NCBI RefSeq assembly: GCF_000831645.3
Contig: NZ_CP012559.1
Location: 1,426,001 to 1,490,000, forward strand
Origin: Companilactobacillus heilongjiangensis
GTDB lineage: Bacteria > Bacillota > Bacilli > Lactobacillales > Lactobacillaceae
Direction of reading: 5' to 3'
Length of the DNA stretch: 64,000 bases
The position numbers were made by a program, and so were the translations under genes. Positions within the stretch are counted from its first letter, which is position 1, and each line of letters starts with the position of its first letter. A model generated the notes under the pieces. That model saw only the letters and a list, made by a program, of their open reading frames with translations. It searched no databases and had not been told where the DNA came from. This document shows positions 1 to 6,964 of the stretch, in pieces.

Positions 1-199
1 TGTGAGTGTAAAACATCCCTTCAACAACTAAATAAGCAAATCCGACTGCTACCACTCGCGTAGTAATATGAAAGAAGTCAGCTAAGTATGGTGATATAAA
101 AAATGTAATATGATCCAAAACCATCAATCCCATTAAAATGATTTTGAATGTTTCTCGATTCATCGCCTTTGACAAATTATCAGGTGTGAATTGTTGCAT
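1..199 (-). CDS. TraX family membrane protein (N-terminal part, truncated by window edge)
   Basis: The reading frame starts at ATG 199 with a good ribosome site (AAAGGAGAG) and runs off the left edge. The 66 visible residues contain a membrane segment with the motif LMVLDHI and a second hydrophobic stretch ending in LVVEGMFYTH, both typical of the TraX family, integral membrane proteins related to acyltransferases that modify surface or secreted molecules. Nothing of the C-terminal half is visible. The family call rests on these two motifs only; the substrate cannot be inferred. Confidence 0.65.
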   Translation of the reverse strand, partial: MQQFTPDNLSKAMNRETFKIILMGLMVLDHITFFISPYLADFFHITTRVVAVGFAYLVVEGMFYTH

Positions 200-325
200 A
201 ATTTAATCTCTCCTTTAAGTATTACTCACATTATTAAGAATTTTTTTGCGAATGTAAATATACCTAACACAACCGTTAGTGCTATATTACAAATTAGTAA
301 GAAAAAACCTTGGAGTTGATTAAAA

Positions 326-1102
326 ATGTCTAAATTTCACAAGTTTCTCCATTCAAATGGTTATTACGTCACGATTGCTTTAGCTGGATTGGCTTCACTG
401 ACCATTTTGGTTTTGAGTTACATCCCTGGTTTTGACGTATCTCGAGCACCGTATTTAGAAATTGATATTGCAACATTATTAATATTCTCATTCGATTATT
501 TTGGTCGTTTATATTTAGCCAAAGACAAATCCAAATTCTTTCGTCACAATATTGTTGATCTGTTGGCAATCATGCCATTCAATACCCTATTCAACGCCTT
601 TAGAATTTTTCGAATCGTCAATGTAATTCGTTTTACCAAGATTTTCACGCTGGTTCGTTTTATTGGAACTGCTGGAAAAATGCAGAAGAATGCCAAGAAG
701 TTTCTTAAAATAAATGGCTTTATTTATTTGACGATTATTTGTGGAATCGTCCTGGTCACCGCTGCCATTACTTATTCATTAGCTGAAGGTGCTTCTTTGA
801 GCAATTCATTTTGGTGGGCAATTGTCACCGCCTCAACTGTTGGCTATGGCGATGTTGCGCCAACCACACTAGTTGGACGTATAGCTGCCATTTCACTGAT
901 GATTGTTGGGATTGGCTTTATTGGAACCTTGACCAGTACAATTACCAACTACGTAACAACCGAGAAGAATGTCAAAAATGAGGATAAGCTGGATAAAATT
1001 CTTCTCAAATTAGATAAAATTGAGAAAGAGAACCGAAAACTAAGAAAAGATGTCATTGAATTGAAGGCAAAAGAAACGCTCGATGATCATCAAAATGAGT
1101 AA
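326..1102 (+). CDS. voltage-gated-type potassium channel (six-TM, KvAP-like)
   Basis: A 258-residue potassium channel subunit of the plasma membrane. Hydrophobic segments S1-S4 lie in residues 15-110, with an Arg/Lys-spaced S4-like segment around 92-111 (FRIFRIVNVIRF). The pore helix is followed by the selectivity filter TVGYGD at 171-176 and the S6 helix to about 208. Residues 212-250 are charged and form a likely coiled coil, which would help tetramer assembly. Length matches single-pore bacterial Kv channels. The start at 326 has a GGAG ten bases upstream. It stands alone; whether it is voltage gated is inferred from the S4 charges. Confidence 0.88.
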   Translation: MSKFHKFLHSNGYYVTIALAGLASLTILVLSYIPGFDVSRAPYLEIDIATLLIFSFDYFGRLYLAKDKSKFFRHNIVDLLAIMPFNTLFNAFRIFRIVNVIRFTKIFTLVRFIGTAGKMQKNAKKFLKINGFIYLTIICGIVLVTAAITYSLAEGASLSNSFWWAIVTASTVGYGDVAPTTLVGRIAAISLMIVGIGFIGTLTSTITNYVTTEKNVKNEDKLDKILLKLDKIEKENRKLRKDVIELKAKETLDDHQNE

Positions 1103-1157
1103 TTATCCATTTGAAGTATTAAAAAAATACCTTTTCTTATAAATATTTAAACTTTTA

Positions 1158-1187
1158 TTCACATTTTTATTTTTACTGTAATATAAT
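1158..1187 (+). promoter_or_regulatory. sigma-A promoter of candidate small RNA
   Basis: TTCACA (1158-1163), an 18-base spacer and a perfect TATAAT (1182-1187). Transcription would begin near 1194, exactly at the first base of a long stem, and no coding frame follows before the terminator at 1274-1305. Confidence 0.6.
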
Positions 1188-1193
1188 AATTTT

Positions 1194-1311
1194 GTTAGAG
1201 GAAAGCCCAAATATGCGATAATACCCAAAATTCTCATTAATACCATTCTTCGACAGAATGACTCTTCTAACACAAAAGCCCACTACTCAGCAGCAGTGGA
1301 CTTTTATTTTT
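1194..1311 (+). ncRNA. candidate small structured RNA with own promoter and terminator
   Basis: Between the channel gene and the secreted protein gene (316 bases without a gene) a promoter is followed by an outer stem GTTAGAGGA (1194-1202) pairing with TCTTCTAAC (1263-1271, one G-U), a perfect inner hairpin CATTCT/AGAATG with loop TCGAC, then an intrinsic terminator (AAAAGCCCACTACT with AGCAGTGGACTTTT, 1274-1305, and a T run). The product would be about 115 nucleotides. No match to a known family is recognised (not 6S, SRP or tmRNA). It could alternatively be a leader fragment left by a lost gene. Confidence 0.45.
1274..1311 (+). terminator. intrinsic terminator, possibly bidirectional
   Basis: Imperfect 14-bp stem (two mismatches) with tetraloop CAGC followed by CTTTTATTTTTTT. 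The A run on its left side means it could also stop transcription on the minus strand. Confidence 0.7.
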
Positions 1312-1418
1312 TTATCAGTGATTTTTCTTTAAACATTCTATACCATGCCATATCAAATTCGAATGGAATCTCCTGGCACTTCTCGATTATACTGTACTCA
1401 AATATTGAGGAGTGACCG

Positions 1419-1880
1419 ATGAAAAAACGAATAATGCCACTGTTAGGACTTTTACTAACAATCATACCAATGAGCCATACCACAGTCGTTGAGGCTCAAG
1501 CCAACCACGAAATTAAATTCGTCAAAACTTATAATAAATTACGAAAAATCAACCAAAAACTTAGCCACAAGTTGTATGAAGAACAACAAGCTAATACAAA
1601 GAGTTCAGAGGATTGGGCTAAATTTGTTAAGAATATTAAGTTTCTCAAGAACAACCAAGTCGAACTTTACGTTACGTCTAGTTTTAAGGAATTGAAATCA
1701 TCCCAACGTGAAAATATTGTTAACCAAGCACAATTATTTACTTTAAGAATCGCGGATAGTTGGAAAGATTTTGGTCAGACTACCTATATGGATGGCTTGG
1801 CCACGATTATCTTTTGTGATGGTGGTTACGTTGGTAGATCTAAATATTTGGATAATAAGGAATTTACTTGGAATAAATAG
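1419..1880 (+). CDS. small secreted protein of unknown function
   Basis: A 153-residue protein with a clear signal peptide: MKKR start, hydrophobic core to about residue 20 and a likely signal peptidase I site after VEAQA near 28. No lipobox and no sortase motif, so it is predicted to be released. The mature part is basic and mostly helical at first (residues 30-75), then mixed; a single Cys is present. The start has a GAGGAG ribosome site eight bases upstream. I recognise no family; small proteins of this type are common in lactobacilli. A weak hairpin terminator follows. Confidence 0.7.
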   Translation: MKKRIMPLLGLLLTIIPMSHTTVVEAQANHEIKFVKTYNKLRKINQKLSHKLYEEQQANTKSSEDWAKFVKNIKFLKNNQVELYVTSSFKELKSSQRENIVNQAQLFTLRIADSWKDFGQTTYMDGLATIIFCDGGYVGRSKYLDNKEFTWNK

Positions 1881-1887
1881 TATTTAT

Positions 1888-1921
1888 AAGGGAGCATTCA
1901 AAATGGATGTCCCCTTTTTTT
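1888..1921 (+). terminator. weak intrinsic terminator after the secreted protein gene
   Basis: AAGGG and CAT pair with ATG and CCCTT across a bulged stem, followed by seven T. The stem is imperfect but the position eight bases after the stop codon supports it. Confidence 0.5.
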
Positions 1922-2030
1922 GATTCTCTAGTTAACTAAAATCAACTTTTTACCAGCGCTAAATGAACCATCAGATACATCCCTATTAAATAAGACTCAT
2001 CTTTGTCAAAACAGAATAAGAAACAATAAT

Positions 2031-2082
2031 TTATCGAAAAGCAATAAAACACTATCGTTTTTCGATAAAATAATGCTATACT
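2031..2082 (+). promoter_or_regulatory. promoter with inverted-repeat operator of the DUF2975-XRE operon
   Basis: An extended -10 element (TGCTATACT, hexamer 2077-2082) sits just downstream of three TATCG half sites. TTATCGAAAA (2031-2040) is perfectly complementary to TTTTCGATAA (2059-2068), and TATCG/CGATA (2053-2057, 2063-2067) forms a second, tighter palindrome with a five-base spacer. The palindrome overlaps the -35 region, as expected of a repressor site. The natural candidate ligand is the XRE regulator encoded last in this operon (inference). Confidence 0.6.
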
Positions 2083-2114
2083 CAAATCATAAATTATGAC
2101 GAGGTATTTCATAA

Positions 2115-2594
2115 ATGAAAAAAGAAACGATTTTTCTGAGACTAACAATTTACGTAATGGGACTAATCATGTTGGCTTTCTGTGCCATTGTGGTTCCACA
2201 CTATTTAATTGGATCCAACAATCTGATGCCTGACATACCAGTTTTTACAATTCTACTAGGTTTGGGATTATATGCCAGTGCAATTCTTTTCTTCACCATA
2301 CTATTTCAAGCGCTTAAACTTTTGCATCTAATTGATCAAGAAAATGCCTTTTCAAGTGCTTCTGTTAAATCATTGAAAAACATCAAACAGTTTGCCTACT
2401 CAATTTGTATAATTTACATCTTGGAATTGCCAATATTCTATGCCTTTGCCGAAAGAGATGATGCGCCTGGAGTTATCTTAGTCTGCGCTGTCTTTTCCGG
2501 AGCACCATTAGTCATTGCGATTTTTGCAAGTGTACTAGAAAAATTGTTACGACATGCTATTAAAATCAAGTCTGAAAATGATCTGACAATTTAA
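2115..2594 (+). CDS. DUF2975 (YoaS-like) membrane protein, copy 1
   Basis: 159 residues with four predicted membrane helices (about 8-30, 42-68, 92-115, 122-147). The pattern, including the LLHLIDQENAFS loop after the second helix and the SVKSLKNIKQFAY segment, is that of DUF2975 proteins such as B. subtilis YoaS, whose function is unknown. First gene of an operon with two paralogues and a Cro/CI-type regulator. Ribosome site GAGG ten bases before the start. It is most divergent from copies 2 and 3 at its C-terminal tail. Confidence 0.8.
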   Translation: MKKETIFLRLTIYVMGLIMLAFCAIVVPHYLIGSNNLMPDIPVFTILLGLGLYASAILFFTILFQALKLLHLIDQENAFSSASVKSLKNIKQFAYSICIIYILELPIFYAFAERDDAPGVILVCAVFSGAPLVIAIFASVLEKLLRHAIKIKSENDLTI

Positions 2595-2609
2595 AGGGAG
2601 GCATTAGTA

Positions 2610-3062
2610 ATGAAATTACCGACACTCTTTTTAAGATTCACCCTCTGCATCATGATCTTCTTGCTAACAATAATCAGCTTGAGGTCGTTTCCCAGCCTAC
2701 TAATATTCATGAACGAGAATAGAACTTCTTTACTTATCTTAATTCCCTACGCTGTCTTACTGTATGGTTCAGCAGTTCTGTCATATGGCATTATCATCCT
2801 TGCTTGGCGACTACTCTACTTAACCGATCACGATAGGTTATTTTCAAAAGCAGGAGTCCTTGCCGTAAAGATAATAAAAATATTTTTCTACACTATTGCT
2901 GTCATTTATGTACTCGCAATCTTTGGTGTTTGCGAAGAAGCTAATATACTTAACGCCCCAGCTCCAATAACAATCGAACTATTTCTAATCATCCTCGGAT
3001 TAACAATTGGAGTTTTTGCGCATGTATTACAAAAAATTATGGAGGTTGAGATATTAAAATGA
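2610..3062 (+). CDS. DUF2975 (YoaS-like) membrane protein, copy 2
   Basis: 150 residues, four membrane helices, same arrangement as the preceding gene: RLLYLTDHDRLFS after helix two and GVLAVKIIKIFFYTIAVIYVL in helix three. It starts 15 bases after copy 1 with a strong GGGAGG site, and its TGA stop overlaps the ATG of copy 3 (ATGA), indicating translational coupling. The paralogues probably arose by tandem duplication and may form a hetero-oligomeric membrane complex; this is inference. Confidence 0.8.
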   Translation: MKLPTLFLRFTLCIMIFLLTIISLRSFPSLLIFMNENRTSLLILIPYAVLLYGSAVLSYGIIILAWRLLYLTDHDRLFSKAGVLAVKIIKIFFYTIAVIYVLAIFGVCEEANILNAPAPITIELFLIILGLTIGVFAHVLQKIMEVEILK

Positions 3063-3547
3063 AAATATTAACAAATTATCTTAGAGCTATTTTGATATTA
3101 TTGGCATCACTTTTAGTATTGATCTTCATCTATCTATTTCCGGATTTTATAACCGCCGGCAGTTACACCCATATCAGCATCTTTATAAAAATATATTTTG
3201 GTATCGGACTTTACATATCTGGAATACTTTCTTACCTCATAATTGGGTTTACATGGAAGCTGCTACACTTGACGGATAAAAAAACTATTTTTACAACCAG
3301 CGGTGTTCATATACTCCAAAGAATCAAACAAATTTTTTACACCATTGCTTTCATTTACATCGTTCTCGCCCCAGCATTCAGATTGATGAATTCAAACGAC
3401 GACTCCCCAATAGGCATATTATTGGATGTATTTCTAATCATGCTTGCTTTAATGCTGGGAACATTCGTTAATGTACTGCAACTCGTTGTTCAGAAGCGTA
3501 CCGCAAATTATAAACAGAAACCGGGTCTCAAATATGATAATAATTAA
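3059..3547 (+). CDS. DUF2975 (YoaS-like) membrane protein, copy 3
   Basis: 162 residues, four membrane helices; shares KLLHLTDKKTIFTTSGVHILQRIKQ-type spacing with the two preceding genes. It overlaps copy 2 by four bases and the following regulator by 14 bases, so the four genes form a tight operon. The C-terminal tail is basic and cytoplasmic. Function is unknown for the family. Confidence 0.8.
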   Translation: MKILTNYLRAILILLASLLVLIFIYLFPDFITAGSYTHISIFIKIYFGIGLYISGILSYLIIGFTWKLLHLTDKKTIFTTSGVHILQRIKQIFYTIAFIYIVLAPAFRLMNSNDDSPIGILLDVFLIMLALMLGTFVNVLQLVVQKRTANYKQKPGLKYDNN

Positions 3548-3746
3548 TTTAGACCTTATGCTCGTTAAAAGAAAAATGAGTTTGACCGAACTTTCAAAAG
3601 AAGTCGGAATAACCATGGCAAATTTATCAATCCTCAAAAATGGTAAAGCAAAAGCAATTCGTTTCTCTACACTTGAAGAAATCTGTCGCGTTCTGGATTG
3701 CCAACCCGGAGATATTTTGGAATATAAGGATTCCGATACCAATTAA
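3534..3746 (+). CDS. small XRE/Cro-CI family regulator (YozG-like)
   Basis: A 70-residue DNA-binding protein made almost entirely of one helix-turn-helix: LTELSKEVGITMANLSILKNG (helices 2-3), then FSTLEEICRVLDCQPGDILEY, the classic YozG/Cro C-terminal pattern. I start it at ATG 3534, inside the end of the preceding gene; a longer frame from 3471 would add 21 residues not seen in the family. DUF2975 genes are commonly paired with such a regulator. It probably binds the palindromes at 2031-2068 and so controls its own operon. Confidence 0.85.
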   Translation: MIIINLDLMLVKRKMSLTELSKEVGITMANLSILKNGKAKAIRFSTLEEICRVLDCQPGDILEYKDSDTN

Positions 3747-3765
3747 TAATTTTCAACACATAAAT

Positions 3766-3798
3766 AAAAGGAGTTCATCATAATGACGAACTCCTTTT
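3766..3798. terminator. bidirectional intrinsic terminator
   Basis: AAAAGGAGTTC (3766-3776) pairs perfectly with GAACTCCTTTT (3788-3798), with a partly paired CATCATAATG loop. It lies between two convergent genes and has A and T runs on the proper sides for both. Confidence 0.9.
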
Positions 3799-3811
3799 GC
3801 GTATTAATAAA

Positions 3812-4414
3812 CTAATAAAACGTATGATTATAATATTTTAAACTGAAATTATCTTCAAAAACAACTTTTGACAACGAAACATTATCAGGTACGGCAATTA
3901 CTCGCTTAAAAGGTGCCGACTCCAATAATAAGGCGCTTAAACCAATTGAAATTGAATTACCGTGGGATACAAAAACAACGTTTTGATAGTCGCTTTTCGC
4001 ATAATAATCAATTGCTTCTACCATTCTGTCCGCCACTGATTGAATCGATTCGCCACCTTGAGGTGTCATAGTTGGATCATTTTCGTAATATCTGGCAACA
4101 TCCCTCGGAAACTCACTTCGAACTGATTCCAACGAACGGCCTTCCCAAGTTCCAAAGCCAATTTCTTGGATTCTTTTATCAAATACTTCATTTTGGGTAT
4201 TCAATTGCAAACCCTTGGCAGTCTCTTTAGTTCTAATCAAGGGACTGCAAACCAACAAATAATTATCAGGTAAAGCTGCCTTCATCCCTTCGACAGATTT
4301 AGTCAATTGTTGTTGGCCAACTTCATCTAATTCTGAGTCAGTTTGACCGCCTTGAAATAATCTTTTTCCATTTAATACTGTATGTGCATGTCTGATAAAG
4401 AATAAATTAGTCAT
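3812..4414 (-). CDS. histidine phosphatase family protein (phosphoglycerate mutase-like)
   Basis: 200 residues of the histidine phosphatase superfamily. The N-terminal catalytic block reads FIRHAHT, with Ala where most members have Gly in RHG; the nucleophile His is at residue 9. SPLIRTKETA (second Arg), GTWEGR and the second catalytic His in FVSHGNS are present. Such enzymes hydrolyse phosphate monoesters in the cytoplasm; the substrate cannot be told from sequence. Single gene, weak ribosome site, convergent with the DUF2975 operon. A second, more canonical paralogue is at 59884-60504. Confidence 0.85.
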   Translation of the reverse strand: MTNLFFIRHAHTVLNGKRLFQGGQTDSELDEVGQQQLTKSVEGMKAALPDNYLLVCSPLIRTKETAKGLQLNTQNEVFDKRIQEIGFGTWEGRSLESVRSEFPRDVARYYENDPTMTPQGGESIQSVADRMVEAIDYYAKSDYQNVVFVSHGNSISIGLSALLLESAPFKRVIAVPDNVSLSKVVFEDNFSLKYYNHTFY

Positions 4415-4778
4415 TGATTTGAAAGTGTCCTATCTAATTATTTGTTCGTTGATTTGCTTAGGTACACTTTTAATATTAGCACTCTTGTTTGTTTTTATAT
4501 GGTTGAATTATATTTGGCTCCTTCATAAATTTAGATAATATATTTTCCAAAAAATAGTCAACCAAATGCCATTCGTTATCTGTGAACCATCTTCCTGCCC
4601 CGAAGATTTTATATTATGACTAATTTTCTTTTAACAAATAACTTTATAAATCACATTTTTACCATAGCTTTAATAAATGATTCCTTGATTTAAGAATATT
4701 TATATATATTAACATAGAATGGAATATACCAATTTAGATAGATATAATAATTAAATACTAAAAAAAGGAATATATATT
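4415..4778. other. AT-rich divergent intergenic region (364 bases)
   Basis: Separates the phosphatase (minus) from the surface-protein pair (plus). It holds a TATAAT at 4743-4748 suited to the plus-strand operon, without a convincing -35, and a short hairpin ATCTTC/GAAGAT near 4589-4610. No open frame of note and no copy of the intergenic element family is present. Confidence 0.5.
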
Positions 4779-5345
4779 ATGCGAAGCGAACATAGTAACA
4801 ACAGAAAAAAATGGTATCAAAAAAAGAAGTTCTGGATCATATTTTTAATTACGATATTTATTATCTCAGGAATAAATAGTATAGGCTCTAAAAGTAATAA
4901 AAATTCTAGTCATGAGAGCACAAATATTGCTCAAAACAAAGTAACTAAAACTGCGTCAAAAAAGAAAACAGATTCTAACAACAAACAAAGCAGTAAAACT
5001 TCAGCTTCGAAAAAAGAAGAGGTTCCCAAAAAACCAAGCGTTCCAACTGAGTATTTATCAGCTTTAAATAAGGCAGAGTCTTACTCAAACTTTCAACATT
5101 TGTCCAAAAAAGGGTTATTTCATCAGTTAACATCCGATTATGGCGAAAAGTTTTCTCAGCCAGCTGCACAATATGCAATAGATAACCTTAAGGCAGATTG
5201 GAATAATAACGCCTTGGAAAAAGCAAAATCATATCAAAAGAATCTTTCAATGTCACCAGAAGGAATCCGTGACCAATTAATATCTGAATACGGTGAACAA
5301 TTTACGCCTGAAGAAGCTAATTATGCTATCAACCATCTAAAATAA
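4779..5345 (+). CDS. membrane-anchored protein with two Ltp-family repeats
   Basis: 188 residues: short basic N-terminus, one membrane segment (about 18-35, no lipobox), a Ser/Lys/Thr-rich extracellular linker (36-90) and two tandem Ltp repeats (about 92-138 and 144-188; QLTSDYGEKFSQPAAQYAIDNL and QLISEYGEQFTPEEANYAI). The repeats match the Ltp family named after the lipoprotein of S. thermophilus prophage TP-J34, which blocks DNA injection of superinfecting phage. A role in superinfection exclusion here is therefore possible but inferred. Ribosome site AAGGA. Twelve bases separate it from the following lipoprotein gene, so they are co-transcribed. Confidence 0.8.
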   Translation: MRSEHSNNRKKWYQKKKFWIIFLITIFIISGINSIGSKSNKNSSHESTNIAQNKVTKTASKKKTDSNNKQSSKTSASKKEEVPKKPSVPTEYLSALNKAESYSNFQHLSKKGLFHQLTSDYGEKFSQPAAQYAIDNLKADWNNNALEKAKSYQKNLSMSPEGIRDQLISEYGEQFTPEEANYAINHLK

Positions 5346-5357
5346 TAGGAGTCTAAT

Positions 5358-6008
5358 ATGACAAACTTCAAAAATAAAAGTTGGATTGCTAAATCGGTTA
5401 CCCTACTTCTTAGTCTTTTCTTTATTATCGGACTAACTGGATGCGGAAATAACAGCACTTCATCATCTGAAAAACATAGTACATCTTCTTCAAGATCTAA
5501 ACAAAAGAGTAAGAAAAAAACAGACAATGAAGAATCAAAGGCAATTCATGACAAAACAGAAAATGATTCAAAAAAAGAAAACGAAATAAAATCTTCAGAA
5601 GATGATAATAACAAAAAAGAAACCGAAAAAGCTGAGTTGAATAAATCAGAAACTAATTCTGGTAAAAAAAATGATAACAACGCAAATAAACCTGCAGGTT
5701 CTCCAACACAGACACCTAATAAAAATATCCAAAAGAATTCAAATGCTAACAATGTTCAAAGGAATAACGCACCAACAAATAATCATCCATCGAAAGTAAC
5801 ACCTCCAAAACAAGCACAAGTTCCGTCAACCAATAAAGGCAATTATACGTTTATAAATAGTAATGTTGGTCCAGTAATTGGTGATTCTAAAACTCATATT
5901 TATCACCTTCCCTCTCAAAAGATTTATAAAATTAGATCAGATCATTTCGTCCGATTTGGTAATCAACAAGAAGCAAAAAATAACGGTTATCGTATCTCTA
6001 GACGCTAA
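5358..6008 (+). CDS. surface lipoprotein with low-complexity linker and small C-terminal domain
   Basis: 216 residues. The signal peptide ends in a lipobox LTGC (Cys29), so it should be lipid-anchored. Residues 30-155 are a repetitive Ser/Lys/Asn/Glu linker that would span the wall. The last 55 residues form a compact domain: VIGDSKTHIYHLPSQKIYKI, then FVRFGNQQEAKNNGYRISR. This pattern is shared with Ada-like or nuclease-associated wall domains of lactobacilli ending in a GYR motif. Function unknown. Ribosome site ATAGGAG. It ends at a strong terminator, closing a two-gene operon with the Ltp protein. Confidence 0.75.
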   Translation: MTNFKNKSWIAKSVTLLLSLFFIIGLTGCGNNSTSSSEKHSTSSSRSKQKSKKKTDNEESKAIHDKTENDSKKENEIKSSEDDNNKKETEKAELNKSETNSGKKNDNNANKPAGSPTQTPNKNIQKNSNANNVQRNNAPTNNHPSKVTPPKQAQVPSTNKGNYTFINSNVGPVIGDSKTHIYHLPSQKIYKIRSDHFVRFGNQQEAKNNGYRISRR

Positions 6009-6047
6009 AAAAGCTCAACAATATTTAAAATTATTGTTGAGCTTTTT
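6007..6047 (+). terminator. strong intrinsic terminator of the surface-protein operon
   Basis: AAAAGCTCAACAATA pairs with TATTGTTGAGCTTTT around a short AT loop, starting within the stop codon of the lipoprotein gene and ending in a T run. Confidence 0.92.
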
Positions 6048-6179
6048 CAGTTCACACTTTCTGGTATTGATGAATAATCAACTCCATTTTTTTTATGTCT
6101 TTATTAGGAAAAATAAAGAATATTACTCTTATAAAGGTAATAAATTGATTACAAATTGATACTATAGGGGGTGCAAATT

Positions 6180-6236
6180 ATGCTTTTGAAAATCTTAGGC
6201 ATTCTAGCATTGATTATCTTGTTTTTTATTATTTGA
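6180..6236 (+). CDS. possible 18-residue hydrophobic peptide
   Basis: An AGGGGGTG ribosome site is placed six bases before an ATG that opens an 18-codon frame coding almost only Leu, Ile, Phe, Ala and Gly with one Lys at position 4 (MLLKILGILALIILFFII). This is a single membrane-spanning peptide. The Shine-Dalgarno match is better than for many real genes here. Small hydrophobic peptides of this kind include type I toxins and membrane modulators, but no antisense RNA was identified. It may also be chance. Confidence 0.35.
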   Translation: MLLKILGILALIILFFII

Positions 6237-6273
6237 CAAAAAAAAGCTTACATTAATCTGTGAACTCTTTTTT
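6237..6273 (-). terminator. terminator downstream of tRNA-Ser
   Basis: Read on the minus strand, AAAAAAGAG and TTCACA pair with TGTAAG and CTTTTTTTT with one bulge; eight T follow. It lies 25 bases beyond the 3' end of the tRNA. Confidence 0.6.
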
Positions 6274-6297
6274 AAGAGAAACTTCGGTTCTATTTAA

Positions 6298-6385
6298 GGT
6301 GAGTACAGGATTTGAACCTGCGCGCCCGCGTATAACGGGTTCGCCGGATTTCGAGTCCGGTGCATTACCACTCTGCCAACTCACC
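6298..6385 (-). tRNA. tRNA-Ser (anticodon CGA)
   Basis: An 88-base class II tRNA on the minus strand. The acceptor GGTGAGT (6385-6379) pairs with ACTCACC (6304-6298); the anticodon stem CCGGA/TCCGG encloses the loop CTCGAAA, giving CGA, which reads UCG. A long variable arm with ACCCG/CGGGC and a T arm with GGTTCAAATCC follow. CCA is not encoded. Confidence 0.97.
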
Positions 6386-6423
6386 ATGAAAGGTCTGTAG
6401 AATGTCTACAAACCTATTTTAAA

Positions 6424-6942
6424 TTAATATTGCATCAGAGTAAACATGTCATACCCTTTAATTTTATCGCGACCATGCAAATCAGTTAATTCGATCAAGA
6501 AAGCAGTCCCAACTACGATACCGCCTAACTTTTCAATCAACTTGATTGTGGCAGCTAAAGTACCACCGGTTGCCATCAAATCGTCCACTACTAAAACCTT
6601 TTGGCCGGGTTTGATAGCGTCTTTTTGCATGTAAAGTGAAGCTTGACCATATTCGAGGTCATACGAAACCGAAACAGTTTCACGAGGCAACTTACCCTTT
6701 TTACGAGCAGGAGCGAAACCAATGCCCATCTTGTATGCCACTGGACATCCCACGATGAAACCACGTGCTTCAGGACCAGCAATCATTTCTGCACCTCGGC
6801 TTTTGGCATATTCAACAATCTTATCGGTTGCTGCAGCGTATGCTTTACCATCAGCCATTAATGGTGAAATATCTCGAAATAGTACACCAGGTTCTGGAAA
6901 ATCTTGAACATTAGCAACATATTTCTTAAAATCAATATCCAT
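6424..6942 (-). CDS. apt: adenine phosphoribosyltransferase
   Basis: 172 residues. Converts adenine and PRPP to AMP and pyrophosphate in the cytosol (purine salvage). The PRPP-binding loop [13 protein letters not shown] is at 116-128, and the substrate-region segments [10 protein letters not shown] and [11 protein letters not shown] are present. I start at ATG 6942 (MDIDFKKY), which matches the family length; the upstream in-frame ATG would overlap recJ and lengthen the protein by 15 residues. It follows recJ by 22 bases on the same strand, a common pairing in Firmicutes. Confidence 0.96.
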   Translation of the reverse strand: MDIDFKKYVANVQDFPEPGVLFRDISPLMADGKAYAAATDKIVEYAKSRGAEMIAGPEARGFIVGCPVAYKMGIGFAPARKKGKLPRETVSVSYDLEYGQASLYMQKDAIKPGQKVLVVDDLMATGGTLAATIKLIEKLGGIVVGTAFLIELTDLHGRDKIKGYDMFTLMQY

Positions 6943-6964
6943 TTTTATAAATTCCCCATTCAAC

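Noticed and set aside
1274-1418. Fst/par-type type I toxin-antitoxin around the terminator
   Set aside because: No Fst-like small hydrophobic ORF and no direct repeats shared by two convergent transcripts could be found.
1304-1465. A 53-codon minus-strand frame ending right before the terminator at 1274-1305
   Set aside because: It overlaps the start of the secreted protein gene, has no ribosome site and no recognisable family; at most a remnant of a lost gene.
1942-2148. A 68-codon minus-strand frame over the promoter of the DUF2975 operon
   Set aside because: It is hydrophobic only because of the AT-rich promoter DNA, overlaps the operator and gene start, and lacks a ribosome site.
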